From contig NZ_JAIVFT010000001.1 of assembly GCF_020829665.1 (NCBI RefSeq), positions 1 through 64,000 of the forward strand: 64,000 nucleotides of DNA, read 5' to 3'. This DNA comes from Nostoc sp. CHAB 5824 (GTDB taxonomy: Bacteria; Cyanobacteriota; Cyanobacteriia; Cyanobacteriales; Nostocaceae). The notes under the pieces are model-generated. The model had not been told where the DNA came from, did no database searches, and saw only the letters and a list, made by a program, of their open reading frames with translations. Position numbers and translations under genes: made by a program. Positions within the stretch are counted from its first letter, which is position 1, and every line of letters begins with the position of its first letter. Of the stretch, positions 33,372 to 42,624 are shown piece by piece.

Positions 33372-33893
33372 GTGGCAACCAGCGAAGATTACAAGCGTCA
33401 AATAATGAAAGATTTGGCTCAAGGTGATGTTGAATCTCTGGATGAGACTACAGCCGAATCAACGGCGGAATATCAAAATTTTGATGATTTTGCTCAACGG
33501 ACAACACCTGATCAACGTCGGCAGTTATTTGGTCGATCTTTACATCCAGATCGGATTCCTACCAGCCAAATGGAGCCAGAATTGCAACAGGCGATCGCAC
33601 AAATTAAACCCAATGAACGGGATGATGTAGCAAGAGCCTTTTTCAAACACTTGAAGGAAAGAAAACTAGACGAGAAGCATCTAGAGCAACAGTTGGGACT
33701 TTCTACACACCACCCCAGCCGCATGACTGCTGATGATGTTAGCAAACTAGCGTCCTTTGTGTATCATAACCACCCCGATATTTTCCGCGAAGTGCTGGCA
33801 GAACAACCAGGGATTATCAAGTTTCTCAGTAATCCTGTAGTGGCAGGTATCATCGGAATTGCGGCGGCTAAATGGTTGGGTGGCCGCAAGTAA
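33372..33893 (+). CDS. Conserved cyanobacterial hypothetical protein
   Basis: A GTG at 33372, preceded by AGGAG, gives 173 residues starting M-A-T-S-E-D-Y-K-R-Q; the frame is open to 33321 without another good start. It is a helix-rich, charged protein with P-D-Q-R-R-Q-L-F-G-R-S-L-H-P-D and a C-terminal Gly/Ala-rich hydrophobic stretch (V-A-G-I-I-G-I-A-A-A-K-W-L-G-G) that could touch a membrane. No known domain is recognised. Confidence 0.75.
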   Translation: MATSEDYKRQIMKDLAQGDVESLDETTAESTAEYQNFDDFAQRTTPDQRRQLFGRSLHPDRIPTSQMEPELQQAIAQIKPNERDDVARAFFKHLKERKLDEKHLEQQLGLSTHHPSRMTADDVSKLASFVYHNHPDIFREVLAEQPGIIKFLSNPVVAGIIGIAAAKWLGGRK

Positions 33894-33930
33894 TTTCTAA
33901 ATTTTGAGTTTAGAGGATGAGTAAGAGGTT

Positions 33931-33957
33931 AGGTGGGTATTACCCACCTTTATTTTT
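33931..33957 (+). terminator. Intrinsic terminator
   Basis: AGGTGGG and CCCACCT form the stem (33931-33937 with 33943-33949), followed by TTATTTTTT. It ends the preceding gene. The rest of the gap to 34272 holds only a degenerate copy of the 29-bp repeat (about 33995-34018) and short direct repeats. Confidence 0.85.
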
Positions 33958-34272
33958 TGCTTATTAAAATGACCTAAATAAGCCATCGCTTAATGGCGAT
34001 ATCTACGACAGGCATAACTGCGGCAAGTTTGCCCCTGAAAATTATTTAAAATATTAGAAAATTGTAGTAATATACCACAGGCATTAACTAAGCTGTTACG
34101 CAAATAATATTGTACATTTACCTGATGACTGATGACTGAAAACCCGTCAACAGTCAACAGTCAACAGTTAACGACCATCGAGAGTGTTTATATACTTTAG
34201 ACGCACATTAGCTTATCTTCAGCTACATCTGATTGTTAGCGCTTTTAAATTTACAATTGATCAGAATATACC

Positions 34273-34911
34273 GTGAGTCTAACTCTTTATTTCCTTCGTC
34301 ACGGACAGACAGAATGCAGCCGCAATAATTCCTTTTGCGGTTCCATAGATTCAGAACTTACCCCAGAAGGCTTGGAGATGGCAAAGGCTTTTGCAGACGC
34401 ATATAGTTCTATGCCTTGGACAGCAATATTTTCCAGTCCGATGCGGCGAACTGTATTGACAGCAAAACCTTTATGTGAAGCAATAAAGATAGAACCACAA
34501 CTCAGAGATGGTTTAAAGGAAATCAACTATGGTAAGTGGGAAGGAAGAACGCCAGAAGTAATTAGCCGTGAATATCACGATGATTATATTCGCTGGTCAG
34601 CAGATCCGGCTTGGAATGCTCCAACTGGCGGAGAAATGGCTGTCACAATTGCTTCTCGTGCCTTGCAGGTAATTGAAGAAATCAAGCAAAATTATAGTAG
34701 TGGTAATGTTTTAGTTGTTGCACACAAGGCAACTATCAGAATTATCCTGTGTAGTGTGCTGGGGATTGATGTGGGACGCTTCCGTTTTCGTTTAGGATGT
34801 CCTGTGGCTTCGGTTAGTATTGTAGAATTTTCCTCACATGGGCCGTTGTTAAAGGTTTTGGCAGACCGTAGTCATTTGGATCATCGGTTGCGAAATTTAC
34901 CAGGAACGTGA
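34273..34911 (+). CDS. Histidine phosphatase family protein
   Basis: This is a member of the phosphoglycerate-mutase-like superfamily, with phospho-acceptor R-H-G at residues 9-11 (Y-F-L-R-H-G-Q-T-E), second-half motif V-V-A-H-K and a Glu in I-N-Y-G-K-W-E-G. The substrate may be a sugar phosphate or a nucleotide derivative and cannot be fixed. A GTG start is used. The 212-residue length is typical. Confidence 0.9.
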   Translation: MSLTLYFLRHGQTECSRNNSFCGSIDSELTPEGLEMAKAFADAYSSMPWTAIFSSPMRRTVLTAKPLCEAIKIEPQLRDGLKEINYGKWEGRTPEVISREYHDDYIRWSADPAWNAPTGGEMAVTIASRALQVIEEIKQNYSSGNVLVVAHKATIRIILCSVLGIDVGRFRFRLGCPVASVSIVEFSSHGPLLKVLADRSHLDHRLRNLPGT

Positions 34912-34965
34912 GGGTCAGTTGCATCGCATTGCTTTTACTAGGGGATCATTTTATATAAAAGAAGG

Positions 34966-35060
34966 AGACGCGATGAATCGCCGGAAAGAAAGACGCGATG
35001 AATCGCCGGGAAGAAAGACGCGATGAATCGCCGGGAAGAAAGACGCGATGAATCGCGTCT
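34966..35060 (+). repeat. 25-bp tandem repeat
   Basis: Three 25-bp units start at 34966, 34991 and 35016 (AGACGCGATGAATCGCCGGG type), and a final unit at 35041 is the perfect hairpin AGACGCGATGAATCGCGTCT. The array seems to have grown from one such hairpin. Confidence 0.9.
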
Positions 35061-35066
35061 CTACGA

Positions 35067-35220
35067 TCAAAAAAACGATCGCATTGCCATCCTGTTCACA
35101 ATATCTGTTTTACCAGGGGCGATCGCTGCTTCCACATTTCCCTTAGAATCCAGAATGTGAATGGTTGCGGGATCGAAATAAATCCCTACAAGTCTGTTAT
35201 TCAGATAAGGTTTTTCGATA
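35067..35220 (-). pseudogene. Fragment of an unrecognised coding sequence
   Basis: The minus strand reads E-K-P-Y-L-N-N-R-L-V-G-I-Y-F-D-P-A-T-I-H-I and then L-D-S-K-G-N-V-E-A-A-I-A-P-G-K-T-D-I-V-N, with protein-like composition, stopping at 35067. No start codon or family was found, so it is probably a gene remnant. Confidence 0.35.
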
Positions 35221-35379
35221 AAAATTATAAATCACAAAGACGTAATAAATCGCCGTTTTTACAATAATCAGTCCTTTGTAGAGACGGCGATTTATCCGAT
35301 TTATCGTTCTCTCTAATCGTCAAAATGAGTTTGACAGGCTACTAGCTGTATTTCAAAATTTAAATATGAGTTTTTGTTA

Positions 35380-35568
35380 GTTCACAACATAAGTCTATTC
35401 GTTCAGAACACAAGTCTATTCGTTCAGAACACAAGTCCATTCGTTCAAAACACAAGTCTATTCGTTCAGAACACAAGTCTATTCGTTCAGAACACAAGTC
35501 TATTCGTTCAGAACACAAGTCCGTTCGTTCAGAACACAAGTCCGTTCGTTCAGAACACAAGTCCGTTC
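35380..35568 (+). repeat. 21-bp tandem repeat, nine units
   Basis: Nine units of GTTCAGAACACAAGTCTATTC type (positions 6, 12 and 18-19 vary) run without interruption. Each contains the short palindrome GTTCAGAAC. Because 21 is a multiple of 3, both strands stay open as 7-residue repeats (V-Q-N-T-S-L-F and E-R-I-D-L-C-S), but there is no ribosome site, so these frames are not called as genes. Confidence 0.92.
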
Positions 35569-35720
35569 TCAAGCATTTGTTCTCTAGCCTCGTGTAATTA
35601 CTGAGCTAGTAATCCAATTTTGTTAAAAAAGACAACTTATTTTACAAGCTTTACTGAACTACTATATTGTCCCATTGAGACACGTGTTACAAAAACCAAA
35701 CAGAGAGTAATCGGATTTAA

Positions 35721-35936
35721 ATCGATGATTCCAGCCTCGACTTTGGTGATTCCATCAGCTTAAACCATTTAACCCAGTTAACCGGGCAACTCCGCAACCA
35801 GACTGACCAGTATAATATGATGCTAATTGCCATTGACACGGCAAAGGCGGAAATAGAAACCCTTGAAAAGACCATTAGCGAAACTTCAGAACGCTTGGTT
35901 AGTGGTAAAGTTTTCCCCTCTCAGCCTGAGTTATGA
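35721..35936 (+). pseudogene. Possible coding remnant (helical segment)
   Basis: A 71-codon open stretch with helix-like sequence (T-A-K-A-E-I-E-T-L-E-K-T-I-S-E-T-S-E-R-L) ends at 35936. The only Met codons are internal, and the upstream side is closed by a stop. It may be a decayed gene end; no family is recognised. Confidence 0.3.
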
Positions 35937-36087
35937 AATCAAGCGTTACAAAAGCATTAATAATCGAACGCTACAAGCGATCGCACTTGTCCGTAAAGTA
36001 CCATAGAGTTAGATTCTTAAGGAGTACAAATATAACTCCAGCATAGAATGGGCAAGTTTCAATTATTCGTATGTGGAGTAATTTTCA

Positions 36088-36462
36088 ATGAGCACACTGT
36101 ATGACAAGCTTGGTGGCGCAGCAGCAGTTGATCTAGCTGTAGAAAAGTTTTATGAAAAGGTTTTAGCGGATGAGCGGGTTCAGGGCTTTTTTGCTCATAC
36201 AAATATGCAGCAACAGAAGCATCATCAAAAAGACTTTATGACCTATGCTTTCGGTGGTGCCCAGCACTGGAATGGTCATACTATGAGAGAAGCACATAAA
36301 GAATTAGTGGCTGAGATGGGCTTAACCGATAGCCATTTCGATGCGATCGCGGAAGATTTAGTTGCGACACTGGTTGAGATGGAAGTTCCCCAAACCTTAA
36401 TTGACGAGGTAGTGCAAATTGTAGGCTCTATTGCTCATCGAAACGACGTCTTAAATCGGTAA
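36088..36462 (+). CDS. glbN: Group I truncated hemoglobin (cyanoglobin)
   Basis: The 124-residue protein is a 2-on-2 globin with the start T-L-Y-D-K-L-G-G, the E-helix H-H at 45-46 and the proximal His70 in M-R-E-A-H-K-E-L; both His46 and His70 match the heme ligands known from cyanobacterial GlbN. It may scavenge nitric oxide or reactive nitrogen, or bind oxygen. The gene is alone, with a weak ribosome site. Confidence 0.95.
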   Translation: MSTLYDKLGGAAAVDLAVEKFYEKVLADERVQGFFAHTNMQQQKHHQKDFMTYAFGGAQHWNGHTMREAHKELVAEMGLTDSHFDAIAEDLVATLVEMEVPQTLIDEVVQIVGSIAHRNDVLNR

Positions 36463-36840
36463 GCCAAGGTTTCGGAACTAGGACTCTCAACGCTAACATC
36501 ATCTCCCGCATTAACCCTTTGTCAACGCAAATTTGGTTTACAAAGTCATACTGCATATCTGTAAATAGAGCAGTCAGTCAATATTGATAAAATGTGAAGA
36601 AAATAATCGTGTCTACTTTAACTTATAACCATCCTATGCAAATTACTCTTAACCTCAAAGCCTTACAACTCACCAACCTCACTACCTAAGAAGACTAGTG
36701 AATTTTGCTCTGCAAGAACTTGTGAGTTCACGAAGTGGCTTCTCTGGATCATCGCGCCGCAAGAGAATTTTGCTCTGTAAAACTTGCAAAGTATCTTCAG
36801 AACTTGAGTATATCTCAATACGCTTGAGTTAATAAAAATA

Positions 36841-36962
36841 GTAGGTTGGGTTGTAGCAAGATCCCCGCAGGGGTACGGAGTGAAACCCAACAAAACCGTG
36901 AAAATGTTGGGTTACCCTGCCTTAAGCCCCTTTGGGTCTACGTTCCTCAACCCAACCTACGC
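36841..36962. repeat. Dispersed inverted-repeat element (GTAGGTTGGGTTG)
   Basis: A perfect 13-bp inverted repeat (36841-36853 with 36948-36960) encloses about 95 bp that contain a second nested pair, AACCCAACA and TGTTGGGTT. Such elements recur widely in cyanobacterial genomes. No coding function. The remainder of 36463-37219 shows no gene. Confidence 0.7.
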
Positions 36963-37219
36963 AGTTTTAGTTTTTAACCTTAACCCAAGCGTATTGGGGT
37001 CTATATTTTTGTTTGCGTTTAAAAAAAGAACGAATTTGTTGAATTTGAAAAAGATATTTTTGCTCAAGATTGGCAAGTATCGAATCAACTGTTTGTCGGT
37101 ACTGCGAAATACTAGCTCGGATAACTGCAACTGGTTCCTCTACCAAAATACTTGGTATGATTTGGATTTGTGTGGCTTTTGATCCAGTACAGATACAGTC
37201 ATAATTTACTCAAATTTTT

Positions 37220-38347
37220 ATGCTGCCAGTTATTGAAAGCATTGTATTACGTCAAATGGCTTCGGGCGATCGCCTCTACTTACAACTATACAAATTCATC
37301 GGCGCTCAACCTGGTAAAAAAGTTTACATTCAATCTAATCTGCATGGTGCTGAAATTTCTGGTAATGCCGTTATTCACCAGTTAATTGAGTTTTTATTAA
37401 CAATAAATGATACAGAGTTAACTGGAGAAATTTGGCTGGTTCCCGTTTGTAATCCAATGGGGACAAATGAACGCGCTCATCATTTCTCTCTTGGGCGATA
37501 CTGTGTTTACGAAGCCAAAGACTGGAATCGCATATTTTGGGACTACGAGAAAGAAGCTGATGATTTAGTAGCTTTTACTAAATCTCAACTTCACAGTGAT
37601 CTAAAGGTCATTCGACAAAACTATCTAACTACAATTGAGCAGCAATTTGCAAAAAATTTAGAAAAAATTAATTCTGCTAGTGGTGTGCCCTACACTGAGC
37701 TTTTTAGCTATAAGCTACAAAACCTGAGTATAGATGCAGACTACTTAATTGACTTACATAGTTCTACAAATCAAGCTTTAGACTACCTTTATTACTTCCG
37801 AAATCGAGAAGATAGTGCAAAATACTTCGGGTTTGATTTTGGAATCTTACTTGATAAATACGATGGTGATGCTTTTGATGAAGCTTTTATCAAACCTTGG
37901 TTAGCACTAGAAGCTTGTTTTAAAGAGTTTGGTAGAGAAATCAAGTTTGATGTGGAAGCTTGGACACTAGAATTAGGAACAGGAATGCAAATAAACGCTG
38001 ATTCTGTCGCCAAAGGTGTACGGGGTGTGAAAAACTATTTAGCCCAAAAAGGTGTACTGCAAATTCCTAATTTTTCCTCTGGCATAAAAACCCATGAAAT
38101 GACTTTCGCATCTAACAGCAACAGGAAAAAATATTACGCGATCGCAGGTGGCATGATTCAATCTAGAATTCAATTAGGTACTAAAGTAAAAGCTGGAGAA
38201 AAACTGTATCAAATTCTCAGTTTTAATAAAGAAGGTAAACTACCTAATGTAATTGATGTCTGCTCTCAACATGAGGGGTTGGTTTATGATGTCGCAACTA
38301 ATCAAGCCGTAAATGAAGGTGAGTTTGTACTGGGAATTGTCAGTTAG
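37220..38347 (+). CDS. Succinylglutamate desuccinylase/aspartoacylase family protein
   Basis: This zinc-dependent deacylase-fold protein has the metal-binding motif N-L-H-G-A-E (H and E ligands, about residue 42) and the third ligand in I-D-L-H-S-S-T (about 178). A short C-terminal beta domain follows, as in AstE/AspA-type enzymes. It probably removes an acyl group from an amino acid or amide; the substrate is open. The 375-residue length is a little longer than AstE. Confidence 0.88.
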   Translation: MLPVIESIVLRQMASGDRLYLQLYKFIGAQPGKKVYIQSNLHGAEISGNAVIHQLIEFLLTINDTELTGEIWLVPVCNPMGTNERAHHFSLGRYCVYEAKDWNRIFWDYEKEADDLVAFTKSQLHSDLKVIRQNYLTTIEQQFAKNLEKINSASGVPYTELFSYKLQNLSIDADYLIDLHSSTNQALDYLYYFRNREDSAKYFGFDFGILLDKYDGDAFDEAFIKPWLALEACFKEFGREIKFDVEAWTLELGTGMQINADSVAKGVRGVKNYLAQKGVLQIPNFSSGIKTHEMTFASNSNRKKYYAIAGGMIQSRIQLGTKVKAGEKLYQILSFNKEGKLPNVIDVCSQHEGLVYDVATNQAVNEGEFVLGIVS

Positions 38348-38350
38348 GAG

Positions 38351-38413
38351 CAGAGACGCGATTAATCGCGTCTGTACAGGAGTTATGAATAGAGACGCGA
38401 TTAATCGCGTCTG
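38351..38413 (+). repeat. Two copies of the AGAGACGCGATTAATCGCGTCT hairpin
   Basis: Two perfect hairpins of the same family as those at 369-388 and 62776-62828 lie between convergent genes; the second is followed by a T run, so it may act as a bidirectional terminator. Confidence 0.75.
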
Positions 38414-38455
38414 TTTTTTAATTCCTCACTCCTCACTCCTTACTCAGCACTAAAT

Positions 38456-39553
38456 TCAGTCTCCCAAATAAATACCCATACCACGAGCGGTTTTAACTAA
38501 AGTACCATTGGGATCGACGGCACTATATTGAGCGATCGCTTCTGTAATTGGTACACTTAATACTTGGCGATTTTGCCATGTCACCATGCGATCGTATTTA
38601 CCTTCTGCAATTAGATTAACCGCTGCAACGCCAAAGGCAGTTGCAACTAATCTATCTAGTGGTGAAGCAGTTCCACCCCGTTGAATGTGTCCTAAAACTG
38701 TGACTCGCGTTTCTACACCAATCTGTTCAATAATTTTATCTGCTAAATACTCGCCAATTCCACCGTATCGAGATTGACCTAAGCGATTTGTAATCGTCAC
38801 ATTTTCCCCATCGTGGGTACGAACCGCTTCAGAAACAATAATCAAACAATAGTTTTTGCCTTTCTCTTGGCGTTCTTTGATTTTGTGGCAAATATGCTCA
38901 ACTATGTAAGGAATTTCGGGAATTAAAATTACATTTGCTCCCCCTGCAATTCCCGCAGCTATTGCTATGTGTCCTGCATCACGCCCCATTACTTCCAAAA
39001 TCATGACTCGGCTATGACTTGCAGCAGTAAAATGTAACCGATCTAGTGCTTCTGTGGCAATATTAACTGCTGTATCAAAACCGATGGCATGTTCGGTAAC
39101 ACCAATATCGTTATCAATTGTTTTGGGAATACCAACTAAATTAATCCCACCTTGTTGGGCGAGGCGACGAAGAATTGCCAAGCTACCATCACCGCCAATA
39201 CCAATCAAAGCGTCTAAACCTAGCTCATGATAACCTGCAATGATTTCTTCGGAGCGATCGCATAAACTTCCATCCGCCATTGGAAATGCAAAAGGGTCAC
39301 CTTTATTGGTTGTCCCCAACATTGTGCCACCCGCAGTTAACAGCGAGTCAACTTGATCAATTTCCAGCTTTGTGAATTGTGGCGGACGCGCCATTAATCC
39401 TAGAGTCGCTTGACGAATTCCCAAAACCTCCCAGCCGTAAGTATCCACAGCGCAATTTACTACAGCCCTAATCACAGCATTTAAGCCAGAACAATCACCT
39501 CCACTGGTAAGAATTCCAATGCGTTTGCGTTCTCCCATCTCTTTTATTGACAT
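38456..39553 (-). CDS. pfkA: 6-phosphofructokinase
   Basis: Phosphofructokinase catalyses ATP-dependent phosphorylation of fructose 6-phosphate in glycolysis. Clear motifs are I-L-T-S-G-G-D-C-S-G-L-N near the start, I-G-G-D-G-S (the G-D-G form typical of ATP-using rather than PPi-using enzymes), P-K-T-I-D-N-D-I and G-R-D-A-G-H-I-A. The 365-residue length fits cyanobacterial PFKs. A second Met at residue 6 (M-G-E-R-K-R-I-G) is an equally good start. It is divergent from era. Confidence 0.95.
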   Translation of the reverse strand: MSIKEMGERKRIGILTSGGDCSGLNAVIRAVVNCAVDTYGWEVLGIRQATLGLMARPPQFTKLEIDQVDSLLTAGGTMLGTTNKGDPFAFPMADGSLCDRSEEIIAGYHELGLDALIGIGGDGSLAILRRLAQQGGINLVGIPKTIDNDIGVTEHAIGFDTAVNIATEALDRLHFTAASHSRVMILEVMGRDAGHIAIAAGIAGGANVILIPEIPYIVEHICHKIKERQEKGKNYCLIIVSEAVRTHDGENVTITNRLGQSRYGGIGEYLADKIIEQIGVETRVTVLGHIQRGGTASPLDRLVATAFGVAAVNLIAEGKYDRMVTWQNRQVLSVPITEAIAQYSAVDPNGTLVKTARGMGIYLGD

Positions 39554-39600
39554 TTTGATCCAAATATATTGAGTAGTCGATGAAACTTAAGCCAAAGTTA

Positions 39601-39834
39601 GCAGTAGATTAAACTTGAGCAAAAGCGCTCTTTGTAAATGCCAAAGTAATTTTATGTTTGTTTTGGATCTAAAAACAAAACAAAGTTATGTCAGATGTAA
39701 AATATAAGTGTAGAGCCAGTAGTAGATTAAACCTAAGAAAAAGCAATCCCCGAAAATCCTAGGGTGTTTTTATGGTTGTTTTGTGTCTAAGAAAAAATCA
39801 AGTTATCCCAGCTGTAAAATATGAGGGTGGAGCC
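39601..39834 (+). repeat. Tandem duplication upstream of and into era
   Basis: Two adjacent imperfect copies, 39601-39717 and 39719-39834, share blocks such as GTAGATTAAAC, TTTTATG, TTGTTTT, CAAAGTTAT/CAAGTTAT, CTGTAAAATAT and AGAGCC/GGAGCC. The era ATG (39821) lies at the end of copy 2, where copy 1 has ATA. Confidence 0.75.
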
Positions 39835-40795
39835 AAAGGTGACTAGTATTGATAATTACAACTTCTCTTTTTCAGGAGAAGTAACAATCCCACAGGCTCC
39901 TCCTGAATTCAAATCAGGTTTTATCGCCATTGTTGGTCGTCCTAATGTCGGTAAATCTACTTTAATGAATGAATTGGTAGGTCAAAAAATTGCCATTACA
40001 TCACCGATAGCACAAACTACACGTAACCGTTTGCGCGGTATATTAACTACACCAGAGGCGCAGTTAATATTTGTAGATACGCCAGGAATTCATAAGCCCC
40101 ATCATCAATTGGGGGAAGTGTTGGTGCAAAATGCCAAAATTGCCATTGAATCGGTAGATGTAGTGCTGTTTGTAGTAGATGGAGCAGTAGCTTGTGGATC
40201 GGGCGATCGCTATATTGCCGAATTGCTCAATCGCAGCAAAACACCGGTGATTCTGGGTCTGAACAAAATCGACCAACAACCGACTGATTCTCAGTTTATA
40301 GATGATAGTTACGCCCAGATGACCCAGTCCCATGAATGGGAAATCGTGAAATTTTCTGCCAAGACGAGTGCAGGATTACCGCAACTTCAAGAATTATTAA
40401 TTAAACATTTAGAAATTGGGCCGTTATACTACCCGCCAGACTTGGTAACTGACCAGCCAGAGCGCTTTATTATGGGTGAATTAATCCGAGAACAAATTTT
40501 ATTATTGACTCGTGAAGAAGTACCCCATTCAGTAGCGATCGCTATTGATTTAGTAGAAGAAACTCCCAGCATTACCCGTGTACTTGCTACCATCAACGTC
40601 GAGCGTGATTCCCAAAAAGGCATACTCATTGGCAAAGGCGGAGCGATGCTCAAAGCAATTGGTAGTGAAGCTCGTGAACAAATCCAAAAGTTAATCGCTG
40701 GTAAAGTTTACCTAGAATTGTTTGTCAAAGTCCAGCCAAAATGGCGACAGTCGCGGATCAGTTTAGCAGAGTTAGGCTATCGCGTCGAAGAATAA
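39821..40795 (+). CDS. era: GTPase Era
   Basis: Era is an essential GTPase for 16S rRNA maturation and 30S assembly. The product shows G1 G-R-P-N-V-G-K-S, switch region T-T-R-N-R, G3 D-T-P-G, G4 N-K-I-D, and a C-terminal KH RNA-binding domain around G-I-L-I-G-K-G-G. The N-terminus has about 30 residues before the fold, and its first codons come from the end of a tandem duplication (39601-39834). A shorter protein starting later is possible, but no better start exists nearby. Confidence 0.96.
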   Translation: MRVEPKVTSIDNYNFSFSGEVTIPQAPPEFKSGFIAIVGRPNVGKSTLMNELVGQKIAITSPIAQTTRNRLRGILTTPEAQLIFVDTPGIHKPHHQLGEVLVQNAKIAIESVDVVLFVVDGAVACGSGDRYIAELLNRSKTPVILGLNKIDQQPTDSQFIDDSYAQMTQSHEWEIVKFSAKTSAGLPQLQELLIKHLEIGPLYYPPDLVTDQPERFIMGELIREQILLLTREEVPHSVAIAIDLVEETPSITRVLATINVERDSQKGILIGKGGAMLKAIGSEAREQIQKLIAGKVYLELFVKVQPKWRQSRISLAELGYRVEE

Positions 40796-40802
40796 AACAA
40801 AT

Positions 40803-41003
40803 TTGTCATTAGTCATTGGTCATTAGTCACTTGTACTGAGCGACTTGCCTTGAGCGAAAGCGAAGTCGAAAGGAGCCAAGGTATTGGTCATTGGTCATTG
40901 GCAGGCAAAAAAGCAAAGAATAAAAGGCAAAAGGCAAAAGATTAATAACTAATGACAAATGACTAATGACAAATGACTAATGACTAATGACTAATGACTC
41001 TTA
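40803..41003 (+). repeat. STRR-rich spacer
   Basis: GTCATTAGTCATTGGTC and later AATGACTAATGAC heptamer runs make up most of the gap between era and the response regulator. Between them lies an ACTGAGCGACTTGCC...GAAGTCGAAAGG-type dispersed repeat. Confidence 0.85.
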
Positions 41004-41013
41004 ATTAATAAAA

Positions 41014-41691
41014 ATGTCTTTAGATATTCGCTATCCTTTAAATTTACCAGCCAATGCTTTGCCGTTGCGCGTGTTAATTGTCGAAGACGATCCGATGATG
41101 CAACTAGGATTAGAGCAATCGTTAATGGCTCATCCTCAGTTGGAAATTGTTGGACAAGCTGAAGATGGTTATTTGGGAGTTCAAGCAGCACTGCAACTGA
41201 AACCTGATTTGGTGGTTATGGATATTGGGTTACCGCGATTGGATGGCATTGCAGCGACACAGCAAATTAAGGCGGCACTCCCAGCAACTCATGTGGTGAT
41301 GCTGACATCCCATCAAACGGAGACAGAAATTATTGCGGCACTATCTAGCGGTGCAGATGCATATTGTATCAAAGGTGCAAGTGTGGAACGATTGTTAAGT
41401 GCGATCGCAGCCGCAGTTGATGGTGCAGCCTATCTCGATCCCCAAATTGCGCGGCGAGTAATTGATAATCTTAAACCGCCCTCGCCCACCAGCAACAATG
41501 CCAACTTATCTGGGCGCGAGTTAGAAGTTTTGAAACTTATGGTAGACGGCTTGAGTAACCCAGAGATTGCCGAAAAACTCTATCTCAGCCCCAACACTAT
41601 CAAAACTCACGTCCGAGGAATTATGAATAAATTAGCAGTAGACGATCGCGTGCAAGCAGCAGTTGTGGCACTGCGTTCTGGGTTGGTTTGA
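41014..41691 (+). CDS. NarL/FixJ-type response regulator
   Basis: The receiver domain (residues about 18-135) has the acidic pair E-D-D, phospho-acceptor Asp in L-V-V-M-D-I-G-L-P, and a conserved T-S with C-I-K-G in place of the usual K-P (Lys retained). A C-terminal LuxR HTH follows (L-S-G-R-E-L-E-V-L-K-L-M; S-P-N-T-I-K-T-H-V). It presumably works with an unlinked hybrid or standard kinase. The ATG is just downstream of an STRR array. Confidence 0.9.
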   Translation: MSLDIRYPLNLPANALPLRVLIVEDDPMMQLGLEQSLMAHPQLEIVGQAEDGYLGVQAALQLKPDLVVMDIGLPRLDGIAATQQIKAALPATHVVMLTSHQTETEIIAALSSGADAYCIKGASVERLLSAIAAAVDGAAYLDPQIARRVIDNLKPPSPTSNNANLSGRELEVLKLMVDGLSNPEIAEKLYLSPNTIKTHVRGIMNKLAVDDRVQAAVVALRSGLV

Positions 41692-41793
41692 TTGCTACAA
41701 TCTGTGAGCGCTGTAGATGAACGCCTGATCTGGTAATCTTTATCTGTGGTGCTGGTACTTTAATTTCATGACTAACTAAACTCTGGTTTTTTG

Positions 41794-42234
41794 ATGTCAG
41801 AAGAAATTCAAAGCTTTACTACTGAATATCTTGATAAATGCGCTCATTTATATGTTGAAGTGTTCAATGGTGAACCTTGGAACGAGCAATGGACTTTTGA
41901 GACTGCAAGAGCAAGGTTGTTTGAAATTTTGAATACACCAGGTTTTGTTGGATTTGTATTTAAACAGGATGAACTGTTAGGATTCGTGGCAGGTTGTTGT
42001 AAACAAGGGCAAAAAAGTAAAAGCTTTTATCTAGAAGAAATCTGTGTCCGACCTTATAAGCAGAGTCAAGGAATTGGGACAAAGCTACTTAACCGATTAA
42101 TGGATGCTCTAACCGCGATGAAAATTACCAATGTTTATCTTTTGACTAAAAAGGATGGACAAGCAGAGGCTTTTTACACCAAGCATGGCTATCAAAGAAG
42201 CCAGCATCTGATTTTTATGGCAAAACGATTTTAG
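41794..42234 (+). CDS. GNAT-family N-acetyltransferase
   Basis: The acetyl-CoA-binding motif is visible as V-R-P-Y-K-Q-S-Q-G-I-G-T-K-L-L (Q/R-x-x-G-x-G/A), preceded by L-E-E-I-C, with a final F-Y-x-K-x-G-Y that is typical for the fold. The acceptor substrate is unknown. The ATG at 41794 is preferred to the TTG just before it. Confidence 0.9.
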   Translation: MSEEIQSFTTEYLDKCAHLYVEVFNGEPWNEQWTFETARARLFEILNTPGFVGFVFKQDELLGFVAGCCKQGQKSKSFYLEEICVRPYKQSQGIGTKLLNRLMDALTAMKITNVYLLTKKDGQAEAFYTKHGYQRSQHLIFMAKRF

Positions 42235-42254
42235 AGGAGCTCTGCCGCGAGTCA

Positions 42255-42298
42255 GGAGGCGGAGCCTCCATTATGTATTCCCAGTCAGAGACTGGGAA
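42255..42298 (+). repeat. Two adjacent hairpins after the GNAT gene
   Basis: GGAGGC-GGA-GCCTCC (42255-42269) and TTCCCAGTC-AGA-GACTGGGAA (42278-42298) are perfect hairpins; the second is followed by an A-rich tract and may end transcription on either strand. Confidence 0.6.
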
Positions 42299-42468
42299 AA
42301 AGACAACAAGACAATCTCTCAAAGCTTTGTCTAGACTGGCTTTTACGTTAAGTTGACACCAATGGGCACGACAGTGCCCCTACACCCCGCGATATAATGT
42401 TGTACTGCATCTGAATGGGAACCGCTATAACAAAACCTACGTGATTCTTTGACAACGTATCTGTTGAC

Positions 42469-42497
42469 GCGTAGGCGTAGCCCGTCGTAGACATTGC
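42469..42497 (-). repeat. 29-bp dispersed repeat
   Basis: The minus-strand copy starts GCAATGTCTACGACGGGC, one base off the 26353-26381 copy. The rest of the 42235-42624 gap holds no gene. Confidence 0.8.
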
Positions 42498-42624
42498 TCT
42501 TTGACGTAAACAATAAGAGTAAATATTTCAATCCCCTTTACAAGTAAAGGCGTACATAAGTACGCCTCTATAGCCGATTAATTTGTTGCCCAGATGTTTG
42601 AAAAATAGTCTACCTCAATGCATT

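Noticed and set aside
35360..35604. Open frames on both strands with 7-residue repeats
   Set aside because: They follow only from a 21-bp tandem repeat without stop codons; no ribosome site, no family, and both strands are equally open.
36663..37385. Several short ORFs around 36.7-37.4 kb
   Set aside because: They lie in a dispersed inverted repeat or in wrong frames of the deacylase gene.
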